Of a DNA stretch of 64,000 bases, positions 42,915 through 51,258 are shown one piece after another. Position 1 is the first letter of the stretch, and each line of letters begins with the position of its first letter. The stretch spans positions 124,001 through 188,000 of the forward strand of contig NZ_CAKZJO010000054.1 of assembly GCF_936943645.1 (NCBI RefSeq), written 5' to 3'. A program made the translations under genes and the position numbers. The DNA is from an uncultured Bradyrhizobium sp. Its GTDB lineage: Bacteria > Pseudomonadota > Alphaproteobacteria > Rhizobiales > Xanthobacteraceae. The notes beneath the pieces were generated by a model. That model was given only the letters and a program-made list of their open reading frames with translations, was not told where the DNA came from and made no database searches.

Positions 42915-43187
42915 ATGACTACCATTCACATGGACTCGAGCATCAGCCAGACCGCCACCCGCGCCGTTTTGAACGGAGGCGTATTGAGCTGCACAAAGTC
43001 CAGCGACAAGGATGTCTACTCTCATTCGATTTGGGCGACCGAAAGCAACATTCGGCAGTTCACGATGCACGAAGGTGACAGCATCGTCATCCCACCAGGT
43101 TCGACCTTGACGATCTGGATATTCCGCAAGCAGCCGGGTCAGTCGACTTGGACGATGGACTTCGAACTCAAAGAAAAGGCAGCGTGA
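42915..43187 (+). CDS. 90-residue orphan protein
   Basis: I do not recognise it. The product (MTTIHMDSSISQTATRAVLN) is rich in Ser/Thr and beta-prone segments (GDSIVIPPGSTLTIWIFRK) and has no signal peptide or membrane helix. AGGAG sits at proper spacing before the ATG, and the codon use and base composition are poorer in GC than neighbours, which suggests acquisition. It is flanked by an accessory gene at 43,442 and a palindromic repeat. Confidence 0.7.
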   Translation: MTTIHMDSSISQTATRAVLNGGVLSCTKSSDKDVYSHSIWATESNIRQFTMHEGDSIVIPPGSTLTIWIFRKQPGQSTWTMDFELKEKAA

Positions 43188-43306
43188 CGGGCCACACAAA
43201 ACAGCCGCTCTCGGAAACGCGTCCGGGAGCGGTCCGCTAAAGGGAGCGGACGGCGGGTACCGGCAGATGCCAGGTCAGTCAATCGATCGCACCAAGGTTG
43301 ACGCGC

Positions 43307-43392
43307 AGGATGGGTGGAGCACCAGCGAAACCCATCAATCCGTTCGCCGCTGACGAATCATGATGGGTTTCGCAAGGGCTCAACCCATCCTA
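43307..43392. repeat. nested palindromic repeat, GGATGGGT type
   Basis: Outer arms AGGATGGGT (43307-43315) and ACCCATCCT (43383-43391) and inner arms GCGAAACCCATCA (43325-43337) and TGATGGGTTTCGC (43361-43373) are perfect complements. It is a familiar dispersed element of Bradyrhizobium/Rhodopseudomonas. It separates the two genes of the accessory islet. Confidence 0.9.
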
Positions 43393-43441
43393 GGCGCACT
43401 TGAAGAGTGGACTGCCACCGCCGGTTATCTAAACTGGCACC

Positions 43442-44542
43442 ATGCAGCTAAATAGATCATTCGCATCAGTTCAGGAGGAGCTGATATTCAACTTCTCCGC
43501 CAGAATACTCGGACCGCATGCGCTGTTTCAGCCAGAGAAAACGAGCGCTTCCGAAGAACCGGCAGACTTAGTCTGGTACGCTGATCGGTGCGTCATTCTC
43601 ATGTACATGAGAAGATCCGTTCATGGGTACGACAAGAAGGTAAGGCACAACCTGAGGCAGCTTCGACGATGGTTAGGAAAATGGAGCGCCGGACGACAGC
43701 TTGTCGGCTCTTCTCATGGGCCATCGGGTCAAAGCCGCTTTCAAATATCCTTCGCGGATATCGATCATATAGTGGGTCTTTCCGTTATCGGCGCCGGCGA
43801 GACATGGTGCGAATTTCACATCGATGAAGTGCAGCGCAACAGCCAGCGAAAGCTCGCAGCATGTGCAACTGTGACGGAGAAAGCGCTCCTTGAGCTGGCG
43901 AGATCGGGCGGCGGCCCCCGAGAGATTGTTTATTGGTTATCGCATCTGCACCAATCTAGGGGGCGCATGAGCGACGGCGCCCTCGTCGGAGCGATGCACC
44001 TTCAACAAAGCCAAGAGATGGCCTTGGTGCGATTTGCGTTGAGCAACGTGGATCCGCTACTGCAACTACCTTCCCGGGTGTCGGTGCATGACGTGATTCC
44101 GTTTCTCAAGAGCATGGAGACCTACGTTCAAGCGTCATTTAGCGCCATCCGAGGTCATGACGTGGACAGAGAAGAAGTCGGCCGCATTTCAGTCGACCTC
44201 ACATTCGCTGACCTTTATTGGTTTGGGTTGGTAAGCCAAGTGCTTGCGAGCAAGGTGCCTCCCCCCGGAGAATATGGACCACTCATTCTCGCTTCAATGC
44301 GGCGATCTGGGATGTACCAGCTCCGATATGCGGTCGCGGCAAACTCTAAAGTTCTTGCTCAGCGTATGGAAGAATTAACAAAGGCCTTCGGCGACTCGGC
44401 CGGCCTATCACTCATTCACTCCTTGGATGTTGGGAGATCGAGCCCTTGGGGGATGATGTTGTTGCATCCCCGAGTTGGAAAAAGTCATCTTCGTGCCGAG
44501 ATAATCGATCTTGCGCGTTCAGTTCTTGCTTCGCAGACCTGA
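43442..44542 (+). CDS. unrecognised protein with possible degenerate nuclease fold
   Basis: This 366-residue protein has lower GC than the surrounding genes and no known domain that I can name. Residues about 40-85 (EEPADLVWYADRCVILMYM, then Arg-rich KKVRHNLRQLRRWLGKW) are laid out like the E/D-x(n)-D...V-I-x core of PD-(D/E)xK proteins known from other hypothetical families, but the expected Lys after the strand is absent. Residues 180-366 are mostly helical. It lies alone after a palindromic repeat with no partner gene. Confidence 0.7.
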   Translation: MQLNRSFASVQEELIFNFSARILGPHALFQPEKTSASEEPADLVWYADRCVILMYMRRSVHGYDKKVRHNLRQLRRWLGKWSAGRQLVGSSHGPSGQSRFQISFADIDHIVGLSVIGAGETWCEFHIDEVQRNSQRKLAACATVTEKALLELARSGGGPREIVYWLSHLHQSRGRMSDGALVGAMHLQQSQEMALVRFALSNVDPLLQLPSRVSVHDVIPFLKSMETYVQASFSAIRGHDVDREEVGRISVDLTFADLYWFGLVSQVLASKVPPPGEYGPLILASMRRSGMYQLRYAVAANSKVLAQRMEELTKAFGDSAGLSLIHSLDVGRSSPWGMMLLHPRVGKSHLRAEIIDLARSVLASQT

Positions 44543-44704
44543 AGAGAGTGGACCGTTCCGCTTATGGCCTCCTGACGTTCCTCCGTCTCGTTAGCGCCCT
44601 TAGCGGGCTGTAGATCTCTGCGCATGAAGGAGAGGACAGCTGCCTCGGAGGGGGCGAGGCCCTGTTATGGAGGCAACAACCTCATCGCTTCGGACAACAT
44701 CCCC

Positions 44705-45463
44705 TCACCCCCGCCGCGCCAGAAACTCCAGCACGCCGTTCTTGTAGACCTTGTCGCCGACCGCGCGCATGTGGTCGCGATTGGGGATGTCGAGCACTTC
44801 GGAGCCGGGGATGATCGCGCCGAGCGCGCTGGCGCTTCCGGCGACGTCGTCGGTCGAGCCGACCGCGATCAGCACGGGCACGTCGATGCGCGCGGCCTCG
44901 TCCTTCGTCATGAGATCGCGCGTGCCGCGCAGGCAGGCGGCGAGCGCCTTGCGGTCGGAGCGGGTCTGGTCCGCGAACGCACGGAAGGTGCGGCCGACGG
45001 GATCGGTGACGTCGTCGAGTGCAGGCGCTTCCAGCGCTAATGCGACGTTCTCGCCGGGGCCGGTGCCTTCGATCAGGCCGCCGATGCCGATGCCGCCGAG
45101 GATCGCCGAGCGCAGGCGCTGCGGCTCGTTGAGAGAGAGCCAGGCCGTCATCCGTCCGCCCATCGAATAGCCCATGATGTCGGCCTGCGGGATCGCGAGA
45201 TGATCCATCAGCGCGAGCACGTCGCCGGCCATCACCGGAATCGAATATTGCGCGGGATCGTAGAGCTTTGCGCTTTCGCCATGGCCGCGATTGTCGAGCG
45301 CGATGACGCGACGGCCGTTCTTGCGCAGCTCCGAAACCCAGGTCGGATAGACCCAGTTCACGTTCTTGCTGGAGGCAAAGCCGTGCACCAGGATGATCGG
45401 ATCGCCCTCGCCTTCGTCGAGATAGGCAATTTCAACGGCGCCGTTGTGAAAGCTCGGCATCAT
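44705..45463 (-). CDS. alpha/beta hydrolase
   Basis: This 252-residue alpha/beta-hydrolase has HGFASS near 27 (oxyanion), the nucleophile elbow GYSMGG with Ser100, the acid region VLIAVGSTDD, and the His of NRDHMRAVG near the end. It should be a carboxylesterase or C-C hydrolase; substrate unknown. The ATG at 45463 may also be read from the second Met. Confidence 0.9.
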   Translation of the reverse strand: MMPSFHNGAVEIAYLDEGEGDPIILVHGFASSKNVNWVYPTWVSELRKNGRRVIALDNRGHGESAKLYDPAQYSIPVMAGDVLALMDHLAIPQADIMGYSMGGRMTAWLSLNEPQRLRSAILGGIGIGGLIEGTGPGENVALALEAPALDDVTDPVGRTFRAFADQTRSDRKALAACLRGTRDLMTKDEAARIDVPVLIAVGSTDDVAGSASALGAIIPGSEVLDIPNRDHMRAVGDKVYKNGVLEFLARRG

Positions 45464-45500
45464 CAGTTCCGTGAGGTCTTGTGGGGGGATGGGTCGATCT

Positions 45501-45551
45501 TAGAGCACGATCCGGAAAACAGTGCAGCGGTTTTCCGGCAATATCATGCTC
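45501..45551. repeat. Rhizobiales palindromic element (GAGCATGATCCGGAAAA type)
   Basis: GAGCA (45503-45507) and TGCTC (45547-45551) enclose CCGGAAAAC (45512-45520) and GTTTTCCGG (45530-45538). The sequence resembles the very common rhizobial repeat AGAGCATGATCCGGAAAA...TTTTCC...ATCATGCTC, from memory. It lies between the hydrolase start and the next minus-strand stop. Confidence 0.85.
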
Positions 45552-45598
45552 AAACAATAGCCCAAAGCGACGACGATTTGACCCGATCCGCTCGCGGG

Positions 45599-46732
45599 TC
45601 AGGCGGGCACGGCATCCGCCAGATCGGCCTCGACGGCGATCTGCGCACGGCGGAGCCGCCGCGCCCTCTTGCGATCGCACCAGGCCTGGGTCAGGCGTTC
45701 TGTGGTCGCCTTGATCGACGACAACAGGCCGAACAGCGTCAGCACCGCGCCAAACAGCGCCATCGCCAGATCGAACATGCCTCCGACAAGCAGCAGCGCG
45801 CCGCGGCCAAGCAGCTTCAAGATCGCGCGCGTCTTGCCGCCCTGCGCTTCCGCAAGCCGCGCCGCGCGCGCGACGTCCTTCGGACCCTCGGCGATGCGCA
45901 AGCTATCCATCGCCCCGCGCGTGCCGGTCTTCTCGGCGACGCGGGTCACGTCCTTGCCGAGCCGCACCAGCGCGCCGGCCTTCTCGGCCCGGAACGCGGC
46001 CTTGATCGCACTCACCGTCTCGCCCGGCCGGAACACCGAACCCTTGGCGACCGCATTCTGGAGCATCGGTGCGTCGACGATCTCGCGCGCGGAGCGGCCG
46101 GCCCACACGGCAAGGCCTTCGCCGAGCCGACCGACTTTCCGCGCATCCTTCACCAGCGTCAGTCCGGCCCGGACCGGCGCCGCACCGCCGACGGAGACGT
46201 AGGTCGCCGCGGTCACCGCAAGGCCTGCGGCCGCAAGGCCGAGCACGAGGCGGTCGGTGTCCTCGCCCATGGCCAGATGCTTGCCCTCGCGCACCACGTC
46301 GCGGATGTCGCCGATCACGAAGAGATCGCCGGCCACCGTGCCGGAGAGGCTCGCGACGTCGTCGGCATTGCCGGTGACGAGGCCGGTGGCGAACCGCTTG
46401 GCGAAGTGCGACGTGGAAGCTTCGGCTTTGACCGCGTCGCCGACGCGGCTCAGGAGGTCGTCGGGCAGCGCGATGTTGCGGTCGCGCGCCAGCGCGACAA
46501 AGCTGTCGGCGAGATCGGCATCGCCGGCGGCAAGCGCGGCCTCGATGTTGTCCTGAATCAGGCGGTCATTCTGCCGCAGCAATGAATCGAGCTTGAGCTC
46601 GGAGAGCGCGGCCGGATCGTCCTTCGCGGCGAGGATCGCGCCGGCCTCGCGGGCGTGCGGTGCTACCTGCGCGAGCATGAAGCCGCAGGCCGCGATACCG
46701 GTCAGAGCTATGGTGATTCGCAGCCATTTCAT
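45599..46732 (-). CDS. membrane protein of unknown function
   Basis: The product from ATG 46732 (MKWLRITIALTGIAACGFML) is 377 residues: one N-terminal helix, an extensive Ala/Asp-rich helical part, a hydrophobic segment near 175-195, and a C-terminal pair of helices around 315-345 (ALLLVGGMFDLAMALFGAVL). It ends in a basic tail. It is a conserved type in rhizobia in my memory, with no known role. The frame extends to 46960 but the extra residues are unlike a protein start. Confidence 0.75.
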   Translation of the reverse strand: MKWLRITIALTGIAACGFMLAQVAPHAREAGAILAAKDDPAALSELKLDSLLRQNDRLIQDNIEAALAAGDADLADSFVALARDRNIALPDDLLSRVGDAVKAEASTSHFAKRFATGLVTGNADDVASLSGTVAGDLFVIGDIRDVVREGKHLAMGEDTDRLVLGLAAAGLAVTAATYVSVGGAAPVRAGLTLVKDARKVGRLGEGLAVWAGRSAREIVDAPMLQNAVAKGSVFRPGETVSAIKAAFRAEKAGALVRLGKDVTRVAEKTGTRGAMDSLRIAEGPKDVARAARLAEAQGGKTRAILKLLGRGALLLVGGMFDLAMALFGAVLTLFGLLSSIKATTERLTQAWCDRKRARRLRRAQIAVEADLADAVPA

Positions 46733-47056
46733 GTGGAAAAGCCAGATCCGGAAAAGCCCTGCGGTCCTCGGGATCGATGGCGCAGGATGATTCGTCTTTC
46801 GGCGCAAATTCGCTTCTCCGAGAGACATAGTATGCCAAAATTGCGACACAACGTCCCCGACGAAAGAAGGGCTTCTCTCTGGCCTCAAGATTGTGTCGAA
46901 TTTGCATGAGCAAATGAGCATGGGGCAATTGCGGACCTTTCGGTTCCGCTGGACTAGCAATCATCCACACCCGCCAGTATGGTCCGCGGCGCCTCAAATA
47001 TGCCGCGTCAGTTCTTGATTGTGTCTGCCGCCATTGCCACTCCAGGATGAGTTACG
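46733..47056. other. intergenic region between divergent genes
   Basis: About 320 bp with an AT-richer middle. It contains a partial inverted pair CGACACAA (46844-46851) and TTGTGTCG (46891-46898), 39 bp apart, perhaps an operator. No gene is supported. Confidence 0.45.
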
Positions 47057-47302
47057 ATGTCCGACCATGTCGTCCCGCACTTCCATAACGATGCCGGTGT
47101 CCCCGTCATCGAGATCGGCTCGCAAGAGTTCATGTGCGTGGGCGCCAACCCTCCGTTCGACCATCCGCACGTCTTCCTCGACCTCGGCAACGACAACGAG
47201 ATCATCTGCCCCTATTGCTCGACGCTGTATCGTTTCGCCGCCGACCTGAAAGCGGGCGAAGCCCGTCCGCCGGAATGCGTCCTGAAGGACAAGGTGGCCT
47301 GA
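47057..47302 (+). CDS. zinc-finger (zf-CHCC) protein
   Basis: The 81-residue product has the zf-CHCC pattern with Cys near 27 (EFMCVGANPPFDHPHVFLDL), His in HPH, and CPYC near 51. It is similar in type to the NDUFS6 family and may be an accessory to respiratory complex assembly. It overlaps no gene and its stop is 20 bp from the FAD monooxygenase start, so they may be co-transcribed. Confidence 0.9.
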   Translation: MSDHVVPHFHNDAGVPVIEIGSQEFMCVGANPPFDHPHVFLDLGNDNEIICPYCSTLYRFAADLKAGEARPPECVLKDKVA

Positions 47303-47322
47303 CCGCCTCCACTGGTTAAGGG

Positions 47323-48525
47323 GTGGCGCTCTCCCGAACGATTGTCATCGCCGGTGCCGGCATCGGAGGACTGACGGCTGCGCTCGCGCTCGCCGCCCGC
47401 GGCTTCCGCGTCGTCGTTTTGGAAAAGGCCGAGCGCCTCGAGGAAGTCGGCGCCGGACTGCAACTCTCCCCCAATGCCAGCCGCGTGCTGGTCGAGCTTG
47501 GCCTCGCCGAGCGCCTCAAGCTGCGCGCCGTCGTGCCGGAGGCTGTCTCGATCATGAGCGCGCGGGCCGGTGGCGAACTCCTGCGCATGCCGCTCGGTGA
47601 AGCCGCCTCGCGGCGGGCCGGCGCGCCCTATTGGGTGGTGCACCGCGCCGATCTGCAATCGGCGCTGGCCGACGCCGTTGCCGACCATCCCGACGTCGAC
47701 CTGAAGCTGGGCGCGACCTTCGAGGACGTCGCCCCCCATGCCAAGGGACTGACGGTGGTCCATCGCAGCGGCACGATCCGCCGCAGCGATCTCGCCAGCG
47801 CGCTGATCGGCGCTGACGGCATCTGGTCGACGGTGCGCCAGCATCTGTTTCCCGAAGTGCAGCCGCGCTTCTCCGGACTGATCGCCTGGCGCGGCACGCT
47901 CGACGCCACGCAACTGCCGAAGGACTATACCGCGCGCCGGGTGCAGCTCTGGATGGGACCGAATGCCCATCTCGTCGCCTATCCGATCGCGGGCGGACGG
48001 CAGATCAACGTGGTCGCCGTGTTGCCGGGCACCTGGAACAGACCCGGCTGGAGCACGCCGGGCGACCCGCTGGAAGTGATGGACGCCTTCGCCGGCCCGC
48101 GCTGGCCGGCCTCGGCCCGCATGATGCTCGCCACGGTCGACAGCTGGCGGAAATGGGCGCTGTTCGGCGTGCCCGACGGCTGTCCGTGGAGCAAGGGTCC
48201 GGTGGCGCTGCTCGGCGATGCCGTGCACGCGATGCTGCCCTTCGCGGCGCAAGGAGCGGGCATGGCGATCGAGGACGCCGCAGTGCTGGCCCGGCATTTG
48301 AGTCTTGAAGCCGCCGAGAGCAGCGCGGGCATTGCTTCGGCGCTGACGCAATACGGCCGCGCGCGCCAGGCGCGGGTGCGGCGGGTGCAGCGGACCGCGC
48401 GGCAGCAGGGCCGCATCTATCATCTGAGCGGACCGTTTGCGGCCGCACGCGACCTTGCGATCCGCGCGCTCGGCCCGGACCGCATGCTGGCGCGGCAGGA
48501 CTGGATCTACGGCTGGCGGCCCTGA
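47323..48525 (+). CDS. FAD-dependent monooxygenase (salicylate hydroxylase/UbiH-like)
   Basis: The product is 400 residues from GTG 47323. It has GxGxxG (IAGAGIGGLTAALALAARGF), the DG motif LIGADGIWSTVR, and the GD motif GPVALLGDAVHAMLPFAAQG. It is a class A flavoprotein monooxygenase and probably hydroxylates an aromatic ring. The stop at 48525 is 25 bp from the end of the convergent lipoprotein gene. Substrate cannot be specified. Confidence 0.9.
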   Translation: MALSRTIVIAGAGIGGLTAALALAARGFRVVVLEKAERLEEVGAGLQLSPNASRVLVELGLAERLKLRAVVPEAVSIMSARAGGELLRMPLGEAASRRAGAPYWVVHRADLQSALADAVADHPDVDLKLGATFEDVAPHAKGLTVVHRSGTIRRSDLASALIGADGIWSTVRQHLFPEVQPRFSGLIAWRGTLDATQLPKDYTARRVQLWMGPNAHLVAYPIAGGRQINVVAVLPGTWNRPGWSTPGDPLEVMDAFAGPRWPASARMMLATVDSWRKWALFGVPDGCPWSKGPVALLGDAVHAMLPFAAQGAGMAIEDAAVLARHLSLEAAESSAGIASALTQYGRARQARVRRVQRTARQQGRIYHLSGPFAAARDLAIRALGPDRMLARQDWIYGWRP

Positions 48526-48550
48526 GCCGAAGCGCCGACGGTGCCGCGCG

Positions 48551-48970
48551 TCAGCGGGCCGCTCTGCCGGATTTCGGTGCGGGCTTGGCTGCGGCAGGTG
48601 ACGGCGCAGGCGGTGTCGCCTCGGGCGGCGTTTCCCGGCATCTGTTGCGGCGCCAGGCGTCCTCGGCCAATTGGGCCTGCCCGCGCACCGCGACATAATC
48701 GTTGCGATAGGCGAGCTCGGACACGACCGCGCCACCTGCCCCGGTCTCGGCCTTCTCCATCAGCGCCCGCAAATCGTCGGTGCGCTTGGCGAGCAGCTTG
48801 CGCTCACCTTCCAGCTGCTTGCAGTCGTACAATTCGTATTTGGCCGGGTCGGCGAAGGCCGGCGCGACCGTCTCGCTCATGCTGGCGCAACCGGACAGCG
48901 CGGCGCCGGCCACAAGCAGCGCGAGGAGCGCACCAAGGCCGCGCAGGGAAGAGGAAAACGAAGCAAACAT
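48551..48970 (-). CDS. lipoprotein of unknown function
   Basis: This 139-residue protein has a signal peptide ending in a lipobox (LSGC, Cys near 27). Two further Cys (YDCKQLEGE and RRNRCRETPP) and a long helix (KLLAKRTDDLRALMEKAETG) follow, and the C-terminus is Pro/Ala-rich. It will be anchored in the inner or outer membrane. Domain unknown to me; the DCxQLxxE phrase recurs in rhizobial lipoproteins. Confidence 0.8.
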   Translation of the reverse strand: MFASFSSSLRGLGALLALLVAGAALSGCASMSETVAPAFADPAKYELYDCKQLEGERKLLAKRTDDLRALMEKAETGAGGAVVSELAYRNDYVAVRGQAQLAEDAWRRNRCRETPPEATPPAPSPAAAKPAPKSGRAAR

Positions 48971-49142
48971 GCCGGATGAATAGTCCCGTTGGATTGAGAA
49001 TGCCTAAAGCAACTCCCGGTGTCCGGATTGAGGCTTTGCCTTGTGCGCCCGGCTCGCTTAAGGAAGAACGTCCCCGGCAGACGCAAAGCACCAATTCCAG
49101 ACGCCCGGGGATGGACTTAAGTGTTTGATCTCGTTGGATCAA

Positions 49143-49231
49143 GCGGGCATGGCGGAATTGGTAGACGCAAGGGACTTAAAATCCCTCGGTGCGCAAGCGC
49201 TGTGCCGGTTCGACCCCGGCTGCCCGCACCA
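49143..49231 (+). tRNA. tRNA-Leu (anticodon UAA)
   Basis: The 5' stem GCGGGCA (49143-49149) pairs with TGCCCGC (49221-49227), followed by A and encoded CCA at 49229-49231. The D-loop has AATTGGTAGACGC, the anticodon loop CTTAAAA gives UAA, a long variable arm identifies Leu/Ser class II, and the T-loop is GGTTCGACCCC. All parts fit tRNA-Leu. Confidence 0.95.
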
Positions 49232-49383
49232 CGAGATTTGATGCCACCTGATATGCGACGGCTCGGTCGCGGGCAGCATGATTTGGCAGCCGACTGTTCA
49301 TGGCCACGCCGCACCTGGCTTCCGCCCAGCACGTTCAATTCCAGGCGACTTCGCGACGACGAAGGCCTTCCCGGCACGACCGC

Positions 49384-50868
49384 CTACTTCAACACTTTCT
49401 TTTTCGCCCATTCCCGGATGCGCTCCTCCGAGACCTCGAAATGCATCGTGTCGTTGAAGGCGACGCCTGAGTACCAACCCGCCTTGTTGAAAAGCGGAAT
49501 CAAGAGCGCAATGAACTCCGGCACGGTCGCACCGGTGTTCGCGGGCGCGTCGAAGCCGACGACCTTGAAATCCACCGCCGTCCCCCAGCCGTGATTGGAG
49601 ACGTGGGTGCTGACCGAACCGTTGGTCGGCTTGCGCATGCGCACGCTGAGCATGCCTTCCGTCGAGAGAACCTTCGCGAGAGCGGGCTGTTTTGCGAATG
49701 CTTTCGTCAGAACGGCTTTCACGTCGTCGACCGCGGGCTTGACGCCGGTCAGGCGGAACAGCGGCGACATTCGCTCCAGCACGAGATTGCGCTTGACCAG
49801 ATCGGACGCGCGCTCGTTCTGCCCGACGGTCGTGAGGGGCATATGGGGCGAGCCGAGGAGCGAGATCATCGTCTCCTCCTTGGCGCTCGATAGTCCCGTG
49901 TTGATGGGCAGCAGAGAGGCGAGAGGAACCGGTGCGGAAAAGCGGCGGGCGAGATCCGCACGGCTCAGCGTCGCGTCTGCGCCGAGCGCTCGCGCGGCGG
50001 GCCCGGCCTCCGCGATTGCAGGCGCATCGACGATCCGTTCCACTGCCAGCAGCAATTCCTTGCTCGCCGACCGTACCTCCGCAGCGCGATTGATGATCGG
50101 TCCCCAATGTCCCGCTTGCTCCCGCAGTCCCAGCGCCGCGATCTCGACCACCATGGCCGGACATTGCTTGCTGAGCCTCTGAAAGGCGAAGCCCCGGGAC
50201 TCGGGGTCACCGAAATTCTCGCGGTCGTTATCGTTTTCCCGCGGCCGCATATCGACCTCGAATATCTCGCGGAGCCCCTCATCGGGATGGTCCTGATAGT
50301 GGTGGAAGACGTCGAGCAATTCGGCACGCGGCGCAACGAGGTTGAAGCTCATCTGGAACAGCCCCGCCTCCGCCGTGTCAGCGGCCCGATTGTTGGCGTG
50401 CCGATCTCGTCCTTCACAGAAGCGCCCGCTGCTCTCCCGCATCCCGAGACCGAGCAGCAGCACGAACAGGGCTCGCAGGCGCTCGGCCGACGTCGCCGTG
50501 CCCATGCCGATGGCTCGCAACTGGTCGGCATACCAGGACAGAGCATCGCCCTTCAGATTGCCGTGGGAATCGACGAAGGCCGGCTCCAGAGTGCGCGCCA
50601 TCCGGTCCGCGACGGGATCATGCGCCTGCAATCTTGCATAAGCCGACGCGTAAGCTACCGCCATCCCTGCGGTGTAGCCGATGCAGGCGACGCCGCGGTT
50701 CTTCCACTCGTATCGTCCAATCGCCGACATTTTTGCCGCAGTGATGACCTGGGGCTTGACGTCAGCCACCAAGGGGGCGGCATCCGACAAGGGCGCAAGG
50801 AGTGCGAAGGGAAGATCTTGTCCATCCAGGCTGACGACCGACATCCCAGCCTTCGGCTTCTTGGTCAT
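49384..50868 (-). CDS. two-domain murein hydrolase: lysozyme-like plus M15 peptidase
   Basis: The 494-residue product starts at ATG 50868 behind AGGAGG. Residues about 130-250 have a lysozyme/transglycosylase look: GLGMRESSGRFCEGRD, with the Glu as catalytic residue, and AGLFQMSFN. The C-terminal part about 370-490 is a VanY/M15 D-Ala-D-Ala carboxypeptidase: VSNHGWGTAVDFK and DTMHFEVSEE supply the zinc ligands. No signal peptide or membrane helix is visible, so it may be a phage-type endolysin, secretion-system effector, or need another exporter. Residues 1-130 are unassigned. Confidence 0.8.
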   Translation of the reverse strand: MTKKPKAGMSVVSLDGQDLPFALLAPLSDAAPLVADVKPQVITAAKMSAIGRYEWKNRGVACIGYTAGMAVAYASAYARLQAHDPVADRMARTLEPAFVDSHGNLKGDALSWYADQLRAIGMGTATSAERLRALFVLLLGLGMRESSGRFCEGRDRHANNRAADTAEAGLFQMSFNLVAPRAELLDVFHHYQDHPDEGLREIFEVDMRPRENDNDRENFGDPESRGFAFQRLSKQCPAMVVEIAALGLREQAGHWGPIINRAAEVRSASKELLLAVERIVDAPAIAEAGPAARALGADATLSRADLARRFSAPVPLASLLPINTGLSSAKEETMISLLGSPHMPLTTVGQNERASDLVKRNLVLERMSPLFRLTGVKPAVDDVKAVLTKAFAKQPALAKVLSTEGMLSVRMRKPTNGSVSTHVSNHGWGTAVDFKVVGFDAPANTGATVPEFIALLIPLFNKAGWYSGVAFNDTMHFEVSEERIREWAKKKVLK

Positions 50869-51258
50869 GCAATCCTCCTGTGGCCGCGCGACAAACGGCC
50901 CGAAAAAATCGTTCGACAATCAAAGCAATGGGCAACGGAAATGATCAGCAAAGATCAATATTGATACGGCGGCGACAAGCGACCGTCAACCTCAGCGTGT
51001 CACAAGAACAAGTGCACCGCCGCAGATGCCACGCCCGTCGCACCGGCGCCGATAGAGACAAAAGCCATCATGGCTGCCGTAACTTAGCGGGCGAACGGGG
51101 ATCGGCCCTCGGGTGGGATCCCATGAAGCAGGGCTGCGATCGCCGCCGGGAGCATAATCATTGGTTCACCAACATATCCTTCGTGCGGCCGCTGGGCGCG
51201 ACCGGCCTTTACTCCGCCTTAGAGCGTCTCCCGCTAAAGCGGATGCAGACCCAGGGAC
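50869..51258. other. intergenic region between divergent genes
   Basis: About 390 bp. It holds TGATC (50942-50946) and GATCA (50953-50957) as a small inverted pair, and near 51,222 a sequence AGAGCGTCTCCCGCTAAAGCGG that resembles part of a rhizobial repeat. No gene is supported. Confidence 0.45.

Noticed and set aside
49143..49231. tRNA-Leu as an integration site for a genomic island
   Set aside because: No integrase gene and no second copy of the tRNA 3' end were seen in the window.
50942..50957. FNR/FixK-type box upstream of the murein hydrolase
   Set aside because: The half-sites TGATC and GATCA are six bases apart, which gives TGAT-N8-ATCA rather than the TGAT-N4-ATCA spacing of FNR/FixK sites.
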